64,000 nt of DNA from Anaerolineaceae bacterium (GTDB lineage Bacteria; Chloroflexota; Anaerolineae; Aggregatilineales; Phototrophicaceae): the NCBI GenBank assembly GCA_016124855.1, contig WGMX01000008.1, positions 62,001-126,000 on the forward strand, given 5' to 3'. The notes beneath the pieces were generated by a model that saw nothing but the letters and a program-made list of their open reading frames with translations, was not told the origin of the DNA and made no database searches. Positions 26,645 through 36,738 of this stretch are shown one piece after another (position 1 is the stretch's first letter; each line of letters begins with the position of its first letter). The translations under genes were made by a program, and so were the position numbers.

Positions 26645-27721
26645 TTAGCCAAACCGAATACGAGGATCAATGAGTGCGTACAAGATGTCGGACAAAACAA
26701 ATCCGAGTATGGTGGCTATCGCACTAAGAATGACCACGGCCATTACCACAGGATAATCAAGAGCCGTCAGTGTATCAATCGCCAAACGTCCCAATCCCGG
26801 CCACGAGAAAATCCGTTCAGTGATTGCCGCACCAGCCAATAAGCCAGTAATAGCCGGCCCTAAAAAGGTCGCCAACGGCATCAACGCATTGCGGGCACCA
26901 TGTTTGAACCAAACCTGTCGCATCGAAAGCCCTTTGGCCTTGGCGGTTCGGATATAGTCTTGACCGATGACATCCAGCATTGAAGCGCGCATATAGCGCG
27001 AATATCCGGCTATACCGCCGGTCGCCAAAACAAAGGTCGGCAATATGAGATATTGCAACCGCTGATAAATGGGCGGTATCCCCCCCGTCAGCACGGTTGG
27101 CCCGCGCCCTCCCATTGGTAACAAGGGGGCTACCTTTGGAAATAGGGTCGGATTTATATCATGCAGCCATTGTGGCAGCAGTGAGCCGAATAATAGGATC
27201 AATATCAAGCCAAGCCAAAACACAGGAATCGCGTTAAACAATACCGCAAGAACGCGTGTCACACTATCGAACCAACCACCCCGTTTGACGGCGGCTAAAA
27301 TACCGATGGGAACCCCGATGACGACACCAAAGAACAGCGCTGCCAGACCAAGTTCCAAAGTAGCCGGAATGCGCTCGGCGATAACATCTAATACTGGACG
27401 CTTTAAGGAAAATGACATGCCAAAATCACCGCGTAAAATACCCAAGTGCGTTCCGGGTGTATCCGGCACACCATCATCGTCCGTATCGATCATGCGCCAT
27501 TGATCGCCAATCAACCAGCGAATGTACTGAACGGGGATTGGGTCATTGACACCCATTTGGCGCGCAATGCGCTCTTTTTGTTGCGGGGTAAGCTTTGGAT
27601 CACCAGAGAGTGCCGCAGTTGGGCCACCCGGAACCAGCGCCATCAGCAAAAACGATAGCATCGTAATGCCAATCAGCGTGGGAATCGCCTGAATTAGCCG
27701 TCGTAGCGTATATTTGACCAT
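26645..27721 (-). CDS. Peptide-type ABC transporter permease (DppB/OppB-like)
   Basis: The 358-aa product starts with the family opening MVKYTLRRLIQAIPTLIGITML and has about six membrane helices. The EAA loop reads DYIRTAKAKGLSMRQVWFKHGARN. An extra periplasmic loop of about 50 residues (GDQWRMIDTDDDGVPDTPGTHLG) carries an Asp-rich stretch resembling a calcium-binding turn, unusual for DppB. It pairs with the DppC-like protein downstream to form the channel fed by the 27872-29605 binding protein. Confidence 0.9.
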   Translation of the reverse strand: MVKYTLRRLIQAIPTLIGITMLSFLLMALVPGGPTAALSGDPKLTPQQKERIARQMGVNDPIPVQYIRWLIGDQWRMIDTDDDGVPDTPGTHLGILRGDFGMSFSLKRPVLDVIAERIPATLELGLAALFFGVVIGVPIGILAAVKRGGWFDSVTRVLAVLFNAIPVFWLGLILILLFGSLLPQWLHDINPTLFPKVAPLLPMGGRGPTVLTGGIPPIYQRLQYLILPTFVLATGGIAGYSRYMRASMLDVIGQDYIRTAKAKGLSMRQVWFKHGARNALMPLATFLGPAITGLLAGAAITERIFSWPGLGRLAIDTLTALDYPVVMAVVILSAIATILGFVLSDILYALIDPRIRFG

Positions 27722-27824
27722 GCTGTTACCTGAAAAATCACATCAGACTAAACAAAACCGACCAAGTAATAAATATTTTTTGTGACTATTTTCAAATTTT
27801 ATGTGGTTACAGGAATAAATATGA

Positions 27825-27851
27825 ATGAGGAGCCTCAATGAGACTCCTCAT
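27825..27851 (-). terminator. Intercistronic stem-loop between binding protein and permease genes
   Basis: An 8-bp perfect stem (27825-27832 with 27844-27851), 11-nt loop, followed on the minus strand by T-rich TCATATTTATT. Lying inside an importer operon, it probably reduces read-through so that the binding protein is made in excess. Confidence 0.6.
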
Positions 27852-27871
27852 AGAGTATTAGACGCTACGAA

Positions 27872-29605
27872 TTATGGGGTCTTCAATGCCCATGTATCGA
27901 CGTTCCAATACAGTTGGCTTGGATACGGACTAAAACCATTGATATTGGAGCTAGCCGCATACATACCTTCTGTTGAGAACAGGGGAACATACGGGAGATC
28001 ATCCTGCATGATCTTCTGAATCTTGTGGTAGATTTCCGCACGTGCTGTCGGATCGCAACCGGGCAGGACGCGAGCTTCTTCCATCAGTTTATCAACTTCA
28101 GGATTGCTGTAGGACATGTTGTTGCTGCCGCCCGGAACAACATCACTCTTGGTAGTGAAAATTTGGGTCTGATCAGGATCATCCGGATAACCATTACGCC
28201 AACCTAGAATAACGGCATCAAAAGTCTGACCATCCATAATGTCCAGTAGCGTGTTGAAGTCAATGGCTTGGAAATCAACCTCAAAACCAATTTTCTTCAA
28301 TTGATCCTGAACCAATGTACCCACTGTACCACGACGGCTGTTGCCTTCATTGGTATACAGTGTGAACTTCAACGGGGTTCCATCGGGAGCATATTTGGCA
28401 CCCTTGGCAACACGGGGAGTGGCAGGATCGTTGTCATCGTCAACGAAACCAGCTTCATCCAGAAGTTTCGCGGCTGCATCGACATCTTGCGTAATAGCCG
28501 GCAAGTTCTTGTCGAAGGCCCATGATGCGGGGATCATGGTCGAAGGCATACGTGTACCATAACCAAAGACAGCACCCTTCACCATTGCATCGACATCGAT
28601 GGCTTTAGCAACAGCCTGACGAACCAGCGGATCACCAAACAGCGGGTGATGACCTTGATCAAGCGCCTTTCCGCTCGCATCAAATGCGCTTTGGGGATTC
28701 TTGGGATCAGCATAGTTCAACATCAGATAATCCCATGAGTTGCCGGGGAACTGATAGGCCGTGACCTTACCATCAGTTTGTGCCTTCAAGATATCATCAC
28801 GACGACCAACCGCTGGGCCATCAATAACATTCGTTTCACCAGCAAGGAATTGTTCGATCAAAACGTTCTGATCGGGCACAACTTTGTAGATGAAACCTGA
28901 CGGAATAACTTTACCATCGGTCGCGCCACCATAGGTTTGGTTCGCCAACAGGCTGACCTGTTCACCGGCACGGAATTCACCAAAGCTGAATGTACCGCCG
29001 GTAACGGTTGGATTCAAGTTGTAATCGGAGGTATTTAATTCCTTGAAGTCAGTTGGCAAGATATGGGCAGGCATAGGAATAAGCCCACCAGCGTTTGCCA
29101 GCGCTGTACAATCCGCATTCTTGAACGTTACAACAAGAGTCGTATCGTCCGGGGCTTCGACCTTATCAATAATATCGAGCAGAAACACGGACTGAGTGTC
29201 AACAACACCACTTTTAACAGCGTCCCAGAAATACAGCGAATCTTTGGAAGTGATGGGAGTACCATCAGTCCACTTCCAATCGTCCCGCAGCTTGAAGGTA
29301 TAAACCTTGCCGTCATCGCTAATGGTCCAATCTGTGACCAACGCGTCAGGGGCATTTTTGCGGAAAAGCTGTGTCGCTGGATCAATGCTAATGAGGTTCG
29401 GGAACAGGAAATTCACAACACGCTGAGAAGCTGTATCGCTACTCAACACAGGATTCATTGTTGCTGGATCGCCACCAAAATTACCTTCAATAACGATACC
29501 GCCCTCGCCCGGTGCAGGAGTATCCTGCGCTACGGCTGGGACAACCAGTGACAGCGCCAATAGGGCAGCTGTTCCGGCCATCAATAAACGACCAAGATTT
29601 TTCAT
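27872..29605 (-). CDS. Extracellular solute-binding protein, family 5 (peptide/nickel type)
   Basis: The 577-aa product has a signal peptide (MKNLGRLLMAGTAALLALSL to VVAVAQ region, cleavage near AVAQ) and the SBP_bac_5 architecture: DPATMNPVLSSDTASQRVVNFLFPNL, then TDWTISDDGKVYTFKLRDDWKWTDGTP, and WNVDTWALKTP at the end. It would capture oligopeptides or similar solutes for the two permeases downstream. The ATG at 29605 has GGAG 8 nt upstream; the frame is open to 29707 but that extension would bury the signal peptide. No lipobox Cys is seen, so its anchoring is unclear. Confidence 0.92.
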   Translation of the reverse strand: MKNLGRLLMAGTAALLALSLVVPAVAQDTPAPGEGGIVIEGNFGGDPATMNPVLSSDTASQRVVNFLFPNLISIDPATQLFRKNAPDALVTDWTISDDGKVYTFKLRDDWKWTDGTPITSKDSLYFWDAVKSGVVDTQSVFLLDIIDKVEAPDDTTLVVTFKNADCTALANAGGLIPMPAHILPTDFKELNTSDYNLNPTVTGGTFSFGEFRAGEQVSLLANQTYGGATDGKVIPSGFIYKVVPDQNVLIEQFLAGETNVIDGPAVGRRDDILKAQTDGKVTAYQFPGNSWDYLMLNYADPKNPQSAFDASGKALDQGHHPLFGDPLVRQAVAKAIDVDAMVKGAVFGYGTRMPSTMIPASWAFDKNLPAITQDVDAAAKLLDEAGFVDDDNDPATPRVAKGAKYAPDGTPLKFTLYTNEGNSRRGTVGTLVQDQLKKIGFEVDFQAIDFNTLLDIMDGQTFDAVILGWRNGYPDDPDQTQIFTTKSDVVPGGSNNMSYSNPEVDKLMEEARVLPGCDPTARAEIYHKIQKIMQDDLPYVPLFSTEGMYAASSNINGFSPYPSQLYWNVDTWALKTP

Positions 29606-29786
29606 ACTATGTCTCCTTGCTTCAATAAGAAACGACATTTGATCATTATGGCAAGCAAGCCAGTTAAACCGCAATCTCGATAGGATTGCTCTAATCGAAA
29701 TACTCATTGCCAGTCTAAAAGGTTCAATCCTGCCAAAAAGTCTCCCAACACAGCGTAGTTTAACACATGCTTCAAAAACGACAAGA

Positions 29787-29835
29787 AAAGAGCCTTCGAC
29801 TTTGGTACTGAATTCCCTAAAGCAGAAGGCTCTTT
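29787..29835 (-). terminator. Terminator downstream of tRNA-Pro
   Basis: An 11-bp stem (29787-29797 with 29825-29835) with a 27-nt loop. On the minus strand it follows tRNA-Pro and is followed by TTCTTG. Confidence 0.65.
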
Positions 29836-29842
29836 AAGCTGA

Positions 29843-29916
29843 TCGGGGCGGCGGGACTCGAACCCACGACCTCTTGCACCCCATGCAAGCGCGCTACCAG
29901 GCTGCGCCACGCCCCG
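29843..29916 (-). tRNA. tRNA-Pro (GGG anticodon)
   Basis: On the minus strand the acceptor CGGGGCG pairs with CGCCCCG, with discriminator A. The anticodon stem CTTGC/GCAAG encloses ATGGGGT, giving anticodon GGG. The T arm is GTGGG/CCCGC with one G-U pair. CCA is not encoded. A terminator lies 7 nt downstream. Confidence 0.96.
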
Positions 29917-30215
29917 TAATATGTGCAAGTATAGCTGAATCCCCGCTTCTACTGCAACCCCAAATACTTTTAGCGTTTGATGTTGCATAGGTAACATGGT
30001 TATCGTGTCGAAGGGATAAAGTAACGTGGCGATTACATTGCGGTAGCCCATTATAACCAATTTCTAAATTTGATTAAATTGCTTTCGCCACGATTTTAAT
30101 AATTACAAATTGATAAACACTTCTAGCTCATGCTTTGCCTGAAATGACAAATTGTATTAGCATTGGAGTTCGGTTGAAATTGAGTTCTTCACTCAAATTG
30201 TCTGGAGGTTCGACG

Positions 30216-32324
30216 ATGACCACATATCCTTCGCCCGTAGCGAAGCCTTCGACTGCTGGAACGGGACAACTCGCAATCGCCCGCACCGTTGCTGCCTATG
30301 TTAATTTAAGAAATGGCCCCGGCACCAATTATCGAGATGTAGGGGATATTCGTAACAATACTGTTATTGTCTATTATGCCGCTTCACGCACAAACTCTGA
30401 CTGGGTGTGGGTTGAGCAAAGCACTGTCAGTGGCTGGGTATCGACCACCGTTATTACTTTTGAAAATATCGCTGCGCCGATTCCGGCTCCTCCACAGCAA
30501 ATTACTCCTTATGATGGCAAAATTGCGATCTGGCATTGGAAAGGCGACTCGATTCCCGAAACTACAATCGAAGATGTAGCCAAGAACATTAAGACTGTGG
30601 CTCCAAACGTGTCACAGATTTGGGTCAAAATCTGCGATGCGACAGACCGCGACGGGGCGCAATGGCAAGGGTATTGGGACACAAAACGCAGCCTTGCGAT
30701 AGATGGACCGCAAAGTATAGATCGCTGGGTGGCGGCATTAGCCAAATTTGGGATGGAATTTCACGCATGGTGTGTTCCGAAAGGATCGCATTTAGAGGCG
30801 GAAACCAACATCATTATCCAAGCATGCACTCGTCCCGGCGTTAAATCGCTGATTCTCGATGTCGAACCTTATGACGGTTTCTGGGCGGGTGGGCGAGATG
30901 GCATCCGTCCATATATGACGAGAATTCGCCGTGCAATTCCCGGCTCGTTTCATATCGGTATGTCAATTGACCCTCGCAAACAACACTACGACGGCATATT
31001 TCCGGTGGAATGGTTCCCATTCGTGAACAGTATCCATCCTCAAGACTATTGGGCGACATTCCGCCGTACTCCTGAAGATGTTCTGAGGGAAACCTTTGAA
31101 GTCTGGGGAAGCTATGGCAAGCCCATTATCCCTGTTCTAGACAGTGATGCAGATCCAGACGATATGGCGACGGCCATTACCCTGTCAACGCAACGGCATC
31201 GCGCCAAAGGTCTAAGTTGGTGGCGATTAGGAACGATTACACCCGCCGGGTGGAGGGTAATCAATACACCTATAACCGGCACACCCAGCCCTAACCCACT
31301 GCCTCCAGTTGATAATGTTGGTCAAGAAATCACAATCAAGCCCAACGAGGCCGGCTTTGCCAGCGGACGTTACACCGATCAAGTTAGTTTCTCTAGTTTT
31401 CAGAATACGTGGGGGTGGACATCACTTTACAAAACAACTGAAGCTCAAACGAGTAAAGTTTGGGCACGTTGGACGCCCACAATCGCCGCTTCCGGCAAAT
31501 ATGAGATTGCGACTTTCATTCCGGGGCGACATTCAAACGCTCAAAATGCCCGGTTTAAGATCAACAATATAAAGGGAGCGACTGGCGAAACCATTGTTAA
31601 CCTCGACCAGTCTCGCTATAGCAACGAGTGGGTTACTTTAGGCATTTTCGAGCTCGACAAAAGTGTTGTGGGCGCAGGAACCGTTTTCCTCAATGACTTA
31701 ACAGGTGAAACTGGTAAGGAAATCGTTTTTGATGCACTGCGATACCGCCAGCTGCTTACGACACCAACACCACCTGCCGGAACGGGCACATCAGCCGATG
31801 GCTTTGACGTACCGATTGGGACTGACGCTGAACGGCGCTCGGCAACGGTATGGCCGGGGAGATGGGTCGATGCTAGTCCGTTTGCACGCTTGTATTTTGT
31901 TGGCACTCCGCAGGAAGCTTATCATACCGGAGCTGACCTCAACCTGCCATCAGATGGAGATGCACATACACCAGTGTATGCTGCCGCAAGCGGTATTGTA
32001 ACCTTTGCCAGCCGACTTCCCGTTTGGGGTAACGTCATCATAATTAAGCATGACCCACTGGCAACTACCGGACGTGTTTATTACACGCGTTATGGTCACA
32101 GTGAAAATCTGCGGGTAAAACCGGGAGATCGCGTCACACGGGGTCAACAAATCTCGCAAGTAGGTAATGCTTTCGGAGCCTATGCTTATCATCTTCACTT
32201 TGATATTAGCCCAACGAAGATTTTGGAAACCAATCCGGAACACTGGCCGGCGAGAAATCTCGATTTGCTGCTTGCAAACTATGTTGATCCGCGCGACTTT
32301 ATTTTGAAGAATAGGCCAAAATAA
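30216..32324 (+). CDS. SH3b / TIM-barrel-like / M23 peptidase multidomain protein
   Basis: The 702-aa product contains an SH3b domain (about 20-85, VNLRNGPGTNYRDVGDI), a glycosidase-like barrel (about 100-350, with ILDVEPYDGFWAGG), a golvesin/XLY-like beta domain (about 375-510, SGRYTDQVSFSS) and a C-terminal LytM/M23 metallopeptidase. Zinc ligands are His570 and Asp574 (HTGADL), and His659/His661 (HLHFD). It likely cuts or binds peptidoglycan. The ATG at 30216 has GGAGG 8 nt upstream. No signal peptide is visible from this start or from the longer frame at 30135, which is odd for a wall enzyme. A short hairpin (30180-30196) precedes the ribosome-binding site. Confidence 0.8.
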   Translation: MTTYPSPVAKPSTAGTGQLAIARTVAAYVNLRNGPGTNYRDVGDIRNNTVIVYYAASRTNSDWVWVEQSTVSGWVSTTVITFENIAAPIPAPPQQITPYDGKIAIWHWKGDSIPETTIEDVAKNIKTVAPNVSQIWVKICDATDRDGAQWQGYWDTKRSLAIDGPQSIDRWVAALAKFGMEFHAWCVPKGSHLEAETNIIIQACTRPGVKSLILDVEPYDGFWAGGRDGIRPYMTRIRRAIPGSFHIGMSIDPRKQHYDGIFPVEWFPFVNSIHPQDYWATFRRTPEDVLRETFEVWGSYGKPIIPVLDSDADPDDMATAITLSTQRHRAKGLSWWRLGTITPAGWRVINTPITGTPSPNPLPPVDNVGQEITIKPNEAGFASGRYTDQVSFSSFQNTWGWTSLYKTTEAQTSKVWARWTPTIAASGKYEIATFIPGRHSNAQNARFKINNIKGATGETIVNLDQSRYSNEWVTLGIFELDKSVVGAGTVFLNDLTGETGKEIVFDALRYRQLLTTPTPPAGTGTSADGFDVPIGTDAERRSATVWPGRWVDASPFARLYFVGTPQEAYHTGADLNLPSDGDAHTPVYAAASGIVTFASRLPVWGNVIIIKHDPLATTGRVYYTRYGHSENLRVKPGDRVTRGQQISQVGNAFGAYAYHLHFDISPTKILETNPEHWPARNLDLLLANYVDPRDFILKNRPK

Positions 32325-32343
32325 GTTGCTAGAATAAATAAAA

Positions 32344-32374
32344 GAGGGAATTAGTGAGTTTACCTAATTCCCTC
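32344..32374 (+). terminator. Terminator after the M23 protein gene
   Basis: An 11-bp perfect stem (32344-32354 with 32364-32374), 9-nt loop, then CTTT. It may also serve the convergent SufT-like gene. Confidence 0.75.
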
Positions 32375-32399
32375 CTTTGCGATGTCATTTGAATTCTGA

Positions 32400-32708
32400 C
32401 TAGAATAATCCCCAATCGTCCGCTGCACCTTCTTCCATCATGCTAGGGTCCCACATTTCAAGTCCCATTTCGATGGTTACCGGGCGGCGCAGATAATTTT
32501 GGGCAGTGCGCCGAGTCTGTTCAAGCAATTGCGGCGCATATGGACAAAATGGTGTGGTCATAATCATGGTGATATGGGCACGATCATCATGTAACTCGCT
32601 GTGCCGGATCAGACCCAATTCGATAATATTCATACCGATTTCAGGGTCAACAACCTCGCGCAGTGCCTCAAGTAGACCTTCCTCATTAATCTGAACCGGG
32701 TCAGTCAT
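32400..32708 (-). CDS. MIP18/DUF59 (SufT/PaaD-like) Fe-S assembly protein
   Basis: The 102-aa product is a stand-alone MIP18-family domain: LLEALREVVDPEIGMNIIELGLI, then the conserved TTPFCPYAP with its reactive Cys. SufT-type members help deliver Fe-S clusters to target proteins. It lies divergent to sufC, 306 nt away, which supports that role. A PaaD-like role is less likely as no phenylacetate genes are present. I use the ATG at 32708; the frame continues to 32813 but this passes through the promoter. The C-terminus is acidic (MMEEGAADDWGLF). Confidence 0.85.
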   Translation of the reverse strand: MTDPVQINEEGLLEALREVVDPEIGMNIIELGLIRHSELHDDRAHITMIMTTPFCPYAPQLLEQTRRTAQNYLRRPVTIEMGLEMWDPSMMEEGAADDWGLF

Positions 32709-32745
32709 AGTCGCTGGCTTCCTTATAGTTAACATCTGTAGACGC

Positions 32746-32774
32746 ATACTAACATAGGGCATAATCAGTGTCAA
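32746..32774 (-). promoter_or_regulatory. Promoter of the SufT-like gene
   Basis: On the minus strand TTGACA (32769-32774), 17-bp spacer, TAGTAT (32746-32751). It lies 38 nt before the ATG. Confidence 0.65.
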
Positions 32775-32914
32775 TTTTATGCTGATTTTAAATAGGCAGT
32801 ACTTCCTAGACACCTTATATAAGAGATTTTTTACCCCTTTATCCTAATCTTTTATGAGACATTTCAGGGATAAAATCACGCGCGTATGAATTTTTATAAT
32901 CTCAATCATCATTA

Positions 32915-32944
32915 TTGACAATCTGAGGGTCAGACTGCTATACT
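32915..32944 (+). promoter_or_regulatory. Promoter of the sufCBD operon
   Basis: A perfect TTGACA (32915-32920), 18-bp spacer and TATACT (32939-32944) lie 71 nt before sufC. This is the strongest consensus promoter in the window. The rest of the 306-nt sufT-sufC gap holds the divergent promoter and the palindrome listed next. Confidence 0.75.
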
Positions 32945-32960
32945 GGGATCAACTTTACAC

Positions 32961-32974
32961 CTCTGGGTACAGAG
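32961..32974. promoter_or_regulatory. Small palindrome in the suf leader
   Basis: CTCTG-GGTA-CAGAG lies just after the predicted start point, flanked by TTTAC and GTAAA. It could be an operator for an Fe-S-responsive repressor or a small leader hairpin. No regulator gene is adjacent. Confidence 0.35.
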
Positions 32975-33014
32975 TAAATTTAACCGCAATGAAATTTAGG
33001 AGGAAGTGGCTGGC

Positions 33015-33794
33015 ATGGGTGCAGCGCTCGAAATCCGTAACTTACACGCAAACGTTGAAGACAAACCAATCCTACGTGGAGTCAACCTAACCATCAAACA
33101 AGGCGAAGTTCACGCTTTAATGGGGCCGAACGGTTCAGGCAAGAGTACATTGGCGAATGTTCTACTTGGGCATCCGGCTTACGAAGTCACTGAAGGAGAA
33201 ATCATTTTTGACGGCAAAAATCTCCTCGAACTTGAGCCAGATGAACGCAGTCGCGCCGGTTTGTTCCTTGCTTTCCAGTATCCGGTTTCTATACCCGGCG
33301 TAACCTTAGCGAACTTCCTTCGGCAAGCGATTAATTCACGCATGAAGGCCGAGGATCCAGATAGCAAGGGCATTTCGATCCCTGAATTCCGCCGTCTACT
33401 GCGGTCGAAAATGGACTATCTGCAAATGGATCACAGCTTTGCAGGCCGCTACCTAAATGAAGGTTTCAGCGGTGGCGAAAAGAAGCGCGCTGAAATTTTG
33501 CAGATGGCGACACTCAATCCGCGCATCACAATACTTGATGAAACGGACTCAGGTCTGGACATCGACGCATTGCGAATTGTGGCTGAAGGTGTAGACAAAC
33601 TTAAGGGGCCGGATCTCGGAATCCTCGTCATCACTCATTATCAGCGTATCTTGAACTACATTAAGCCTCAGTTCGTGCATATCATGTTTGAAGGGCGCAT
33701 TGTGGAAAGTGGTGGACCGGAACTGGCACTACATCTCGAGGAAGCCGGTTACGATTGGGTGCGCGAGAAATACGCTGAAACGGCAACAGCATAA
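33015..33794 (+). CDS. sufC: SufC, ATPase of the SUF Fe-S assembly complex
   Basis: The 259-aa product is a soluble ABC ATPase: Walker [10 protein letters not shown], a SufC-type signature [13 protein letters not shown], and Walker [13 protein letters not shown]. It drives the SufBCD scaffold that builds Fe-S clusters. I use the ATG at 33015, 11 nt after AGGAGG (32998-33003), rather than the GTG at 33006, which directly touches that site. It is the first gene of sufCBD, 30 nt before sufB. Confidence 0.95.
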   Translation: MGAALEIRNLHANVEDKPILRGVNLTIKQGEVHALMGPNGSGKSTLANVLLGHPAYEVTEGEIIFDGKNLLELEPDERSRAGLFLAFQYPVSIPGVTLANFLRQAINSRMKAEDPDSKGISIPEFRRLLRSKMDYLQMDHSFAGRYLNEGFSGGEKKRAEILQMATLNPRITILDETDSGLDIDALRIVAEGVDKLKGPDLGILVITHYQRILNYIKPQFVHIMFEGRIVESGGPELALHLEEAGYDWVREKYAETATA

Positions 33795-33824
33795 CTGCAA
33801 CTCATAGCACAATAGGAGAGCAGA

Positions 33825-35279
33825 ATGGTCGATATTGATCTAGTTCCAAGTGACAAACAACTCAGCGAGGCCGAAGCCGCACTCAAGCAGGTCGGAGACT
33901 CGTACGAAAAAACCTATGGCTTTTATGATGACGATGTCAAATATTCGTTCAAAAGCGAAAAGGGTTTAACCCGCGACATCGTGTATCAAATTAGCAAGAT
34001 GAAAAATGAGCCCGAATGGATGACTGAAATCCGGCTCAAAGCGTATGATATTTTCTTGAGCAAGCCTACCCCAACATGGGGCGGCGACTTAAGCGAAATT
34101 GATTACGACGATATTTACTATTACGTCCGCGCGACTGACCAACAAGGACGTAACTGGGATGAAGTTCCACCCGAAATTAAGGACACTTTTGACAAGCTTG
34201 GTATTCCCGAAGCTGAACAGAAGTATCTACAAGGTGTGAGCGCACAATACGACTCGGAATCGGTTTACCATAACCTGCGGAAAGACCTCGAAAGTAAAGG
34301 GGTTATTTTCCTTGACATGGACTCCGGTCTGCGTGAGCATCCTGATTTGGTTAAGGAATACTTCGGCACGATTATCCCGTCGTCGGACAACAAATTTGCG
34401 GCGCTGAACACTGCTGTTTGGTCTGGTGGCTCGTTTATCTACGTGCCTAAGGGTGTACATGTTGAGATGCCGCTTCAGGCTTACTTCCGCATCAATACCC
34501 GAAACATGGGACAGTTCGAGCGTACCTTGATCATTGTTGATGAAGGGGCGTATGTTCACTATGTAGAGGGCTGCACTGCCCCGACATACAGCTCGAACAG
34601 TCTACACAGCGCAGTTGTCGAAATCATCGTCAAGGAAGGTGGACGCTGCCGTTATACGACCATTCAGAATTGGTCAAACAATGTATTCAACCTTGTGACC
34701 AAGCGGGCAATTGCCTATAAGAATGCGACAATGGAATGGGTCGATGGAAATTTGGGCAGCAAGCTAACCATGAAATATCCGGCGGTTTTGTTAGCCGGTG
34801 AAGGCGCACACGGCGAAGTGCTTTCAATCGCTTTTGCAGGCAAGGGACAGCATCAAGATGCCGGTGCAAAGATCACTCACTTGGCTCCAAACACCAGCAG
34901 CCAAATTATCAGCAAGTCGATCAGCAAAGATGGTGGACGTGCTAGCTATCGTGGTTTGCTTAAGGTGGTTGAAGGAGCAGATAACATCAAGAGCAACGTG
35001 GTTTGCGATGCACTTCTGCTCGATGACCACAGCCGGTCTGATACCTACCCTTCTATCGAAATCGATGCTAAGAATGTCACGATGGGGCATGAAGCTTCAG
35101 TGAGTAAGGTTGGTGAAGACCAACTCTTCTACCTAATGAGCCGTGGTATGAACGAAGATGAAGCAAACGCCATGGTCGTTAACGGCTTCATTGAACCATT
35201 GGTTAAAGAACTGCCAATGGAATACGCACTGGAACTGAACCGGCTGATTCAAATTCAGTTGGAAGGCAGCATCGGCTAA
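33825..35279 (+). CDS. sufB: SufB, Fe-S scaffold subunit
   Basis: The 484-aa product matches SufB in length. The C-terminal core shows [13 protein letters not shown], then [19 protein letters not shown], whose Cys corresponds to the sulfur-accepting Cys405 of E. coli SufB, and [21 protein letters not shown]. It receives sulfur from SufS/SufU and assembles the cluster with SufC and SufD. The ATG has GGAG 8 nt upstream. A stem-loop separates it from sufD. Confidence 0.96.
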   Translation: MVDIDLVPSDKQLSEAEAALKQVGDSYEKTYGFYDDDVKYSFKSEKGLTRDIVYQISKMKNEPEWMTEIRLKAYDIFLSKPTPTWGGDLSEIDYDDIYYYVRATDQQGRNWDEVPPEIKDTFDKLGIPEAEQKYLQGVSAQYDSESVYHNLRKDLESKGVIFLDMDSGLREHPDLVKEYFGTIIPSSDNKFAALNTAVWSGGSFIYVPKGVHVEMPLQAYFRINTRNMGQFERTLIIVDEGAYVHYVEGCTAPTYSSNSLHSAVVEIIVKEGGRCRYTTIQNWSNNVFNLVTKRAIAYKNATMEWVDGNLGSKLTMKYPAVLLAGEGAHGEVLSIAFAGKGQHQDAGAKITHLAPNTSSQIISKSISKDGGRASYRGLLKVVEGADNIKSNVVCDALLLDDHSRSDTYPSIEIDAKNVTMGHEASVSKVGEDQLFYLMSRGMNEDEANAMVVNGFIEPLVKELPMEYALELNRLIQIQLEGSIG

Positions 35280-35310
35280 GCAGCCCTTCCCTACTAGCTT
35301 TCAACTTAAA

Positions 35311-35336
35311 TGGGCGCATTGATAACCATGCGCCCA
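35311..35336. other. Intercistronic stem-loop between sufB and sufD
   Basis: A 9-bp perfect stem (35311-35319 with 35328-35336), 8-nt loop, no T-run. It is probably an mRNA-stabilising or processing hairpin rather than a terminator. Confidence 0.55.
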
Positions 35337-35365
35337 ACACAATTTCGGAATGAGGAGTATAGACT

Positions 35366-36709
35366 GTGGTAGCTGTGAAAGGACGGCGGCGTTCAGACGC
35401 GCCTGCTGCGCCGAGCTATACACTACAAGATGTAGAAGCTCTTAGCGCTAAAAACCAAGAACCCAATTGGCTGCTTGAAAGCCGTTTGGCGGCTTGGGAA
35501 CTCTATGAAACAATGCCAATGCCCGACCTCAAACAAGAGGAGTGGCGGCGAACAGATTACACAACCATCCATTGGGATGAAGCTGATAAACTTATCTCGG
35601 CTAATGGGGCAACTTTGGCAACTGTTCCTACGGCAAATCGTGACCCGTTGATCGGTGAAAAGCAAGGTGGTTTGCTGGCTTTCGTGGATGGCAAGGTTGT
35701 TCACCACGAACTGGCTGAGGAACTCAGCAGCCAAGGGATCATTTTTACCGATTTGCTGACCGCTGCACGCGAACATGAAGAATTGGTTCGTTCCAACTTG
35801 ATGACCAAAGCGGTTCATCCCGGCGAAGGCAAGTTTGCAGCACTTCATGCAGCGCTTTGGACTCATGGGGTATTTGTGTATGTGCCTAAAGGAAAAGTAG
35901 CCGAACTTCCTCTCCATGTCGTGATGTATAACACTCATCAAGGCGCAAGCTTGGGGCATATACTGGTCGTGGTTGAAGAGAACGCACAGGCGACTGTGTT
36001 GGTCGATTATGCATCGGCAGAAGGTCAAACACAGTCGGCTTATATTGGAGCAACTGAACTTCTCGTAGGCGATGCAGCCAATTTACAGTATGTCGCGCTG
36101 CAAGATTGGAACCGTGAGACATACGAGTTTAGTCACCAACGGGCGCGTGTTGGTCGTGATGGTAATCTGGATTGGATTATCGGAACAATGGGGGCGCATC
36201 TGGTCAAGGCCTACCTTGAGATTGAGTTAGACGGTAAAGGCGCGAATGGGCGCGTGTCTGGCTTCTTCTTTGCGGATGGCGAACAGCTTTTTGACCATGA
36301 TACCCAACAGAACCACAATGCGCCGATGACCAACTCGGACTTGTTGTTCAAGGGAGCGGCGAAGGATACTGCGCGCTCGGTTTGGCAAGGTATGATTAAG
36401 TCTCTGCCTAAAATGCAGAAGATTGACGGGTATCAAGCAAGCCGCAACCTGCTCCTGAGCGAAGACGCGCGGATGGACGGCATCCCCGGTTTGGAGATTG
36501 AAGCGGATGATGTGAAATGTTCACATGCCGCGACCTTTGGAACGCTGGAAGATGAGCCGATTTTCTATCTAATGAGCCGTGGTATAGAACGCCCGACAGC
36601 CGAACTCATGGTGATCGACGGCTTTTTTGATGAGTTGTTAGCGCGTATTCCATTTGAACGGGTACGTGAGCGCCTACAGGCGGCGATGGAATCGAAGATC
36701 GTCGGCTAA
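35366..36709 (+). CDS. sufD: SufD, Fe-S scaffold subunit
   Basis: The 447-aa product is paralogous to SufB in its beta-helix core and ends with the same FYLMSRGIERPTAELMVIDGF block. KCSHAATFG contains the His equivalent to the cluster-site His of E. coli SufD. It pairs with SufB on SufC. The start is GTG preceded by GAGGAG (8 nt). A strong terminator follows, ending the sufCBD unit. Confidence 0.94.
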   Translation: MVAVKGRRRSDAPAAPSYTLQDVEALSAKNQEPNWLLESRLAAWELYETMPMPDLKQEEWRRTDYTTIHWDEADKLISANGATLATVPTANRDPLIGEKQGGLLAFVDGKVVHHELAEELSSQGIIFTDLLTAAREHEELVRSNLMTKAVHPGEGKFAALHAALWTHGVFVYVPKGKVAELPLHVVMYNTHQGASLGHILVVVEENAQATVLVDYASAEGQTQSAYIGATELLVGDAANLQYVALQDWNRETYEFSHQRARVGRDGNLDWIIGTMGAHLVKAYLEIELDGKGANGRVSGFFFADGEQLFDHDTQQNHNAPMTNSDLLFKGAAKDTARSVWQGMIKSLPKMQKIDGYQASRNLLLSEDARMDGIPGLEIEADDVKCSHAATFGTLEDEPIFYLMSRGIERPTAELMVIDGFFDELLARIPFERVRERLQAAMESKIVG

Positions 36710-36738
36710 GAATATTTTGTAATAGTCACTGAGCAAAA

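Noticed and set aside
27033..27503. Plus-strand ORF of 144 aa opposite the DppB permease
   Set aside because: Antisense of a membrane protein, no ribosome-binding site and no recognisable domain.
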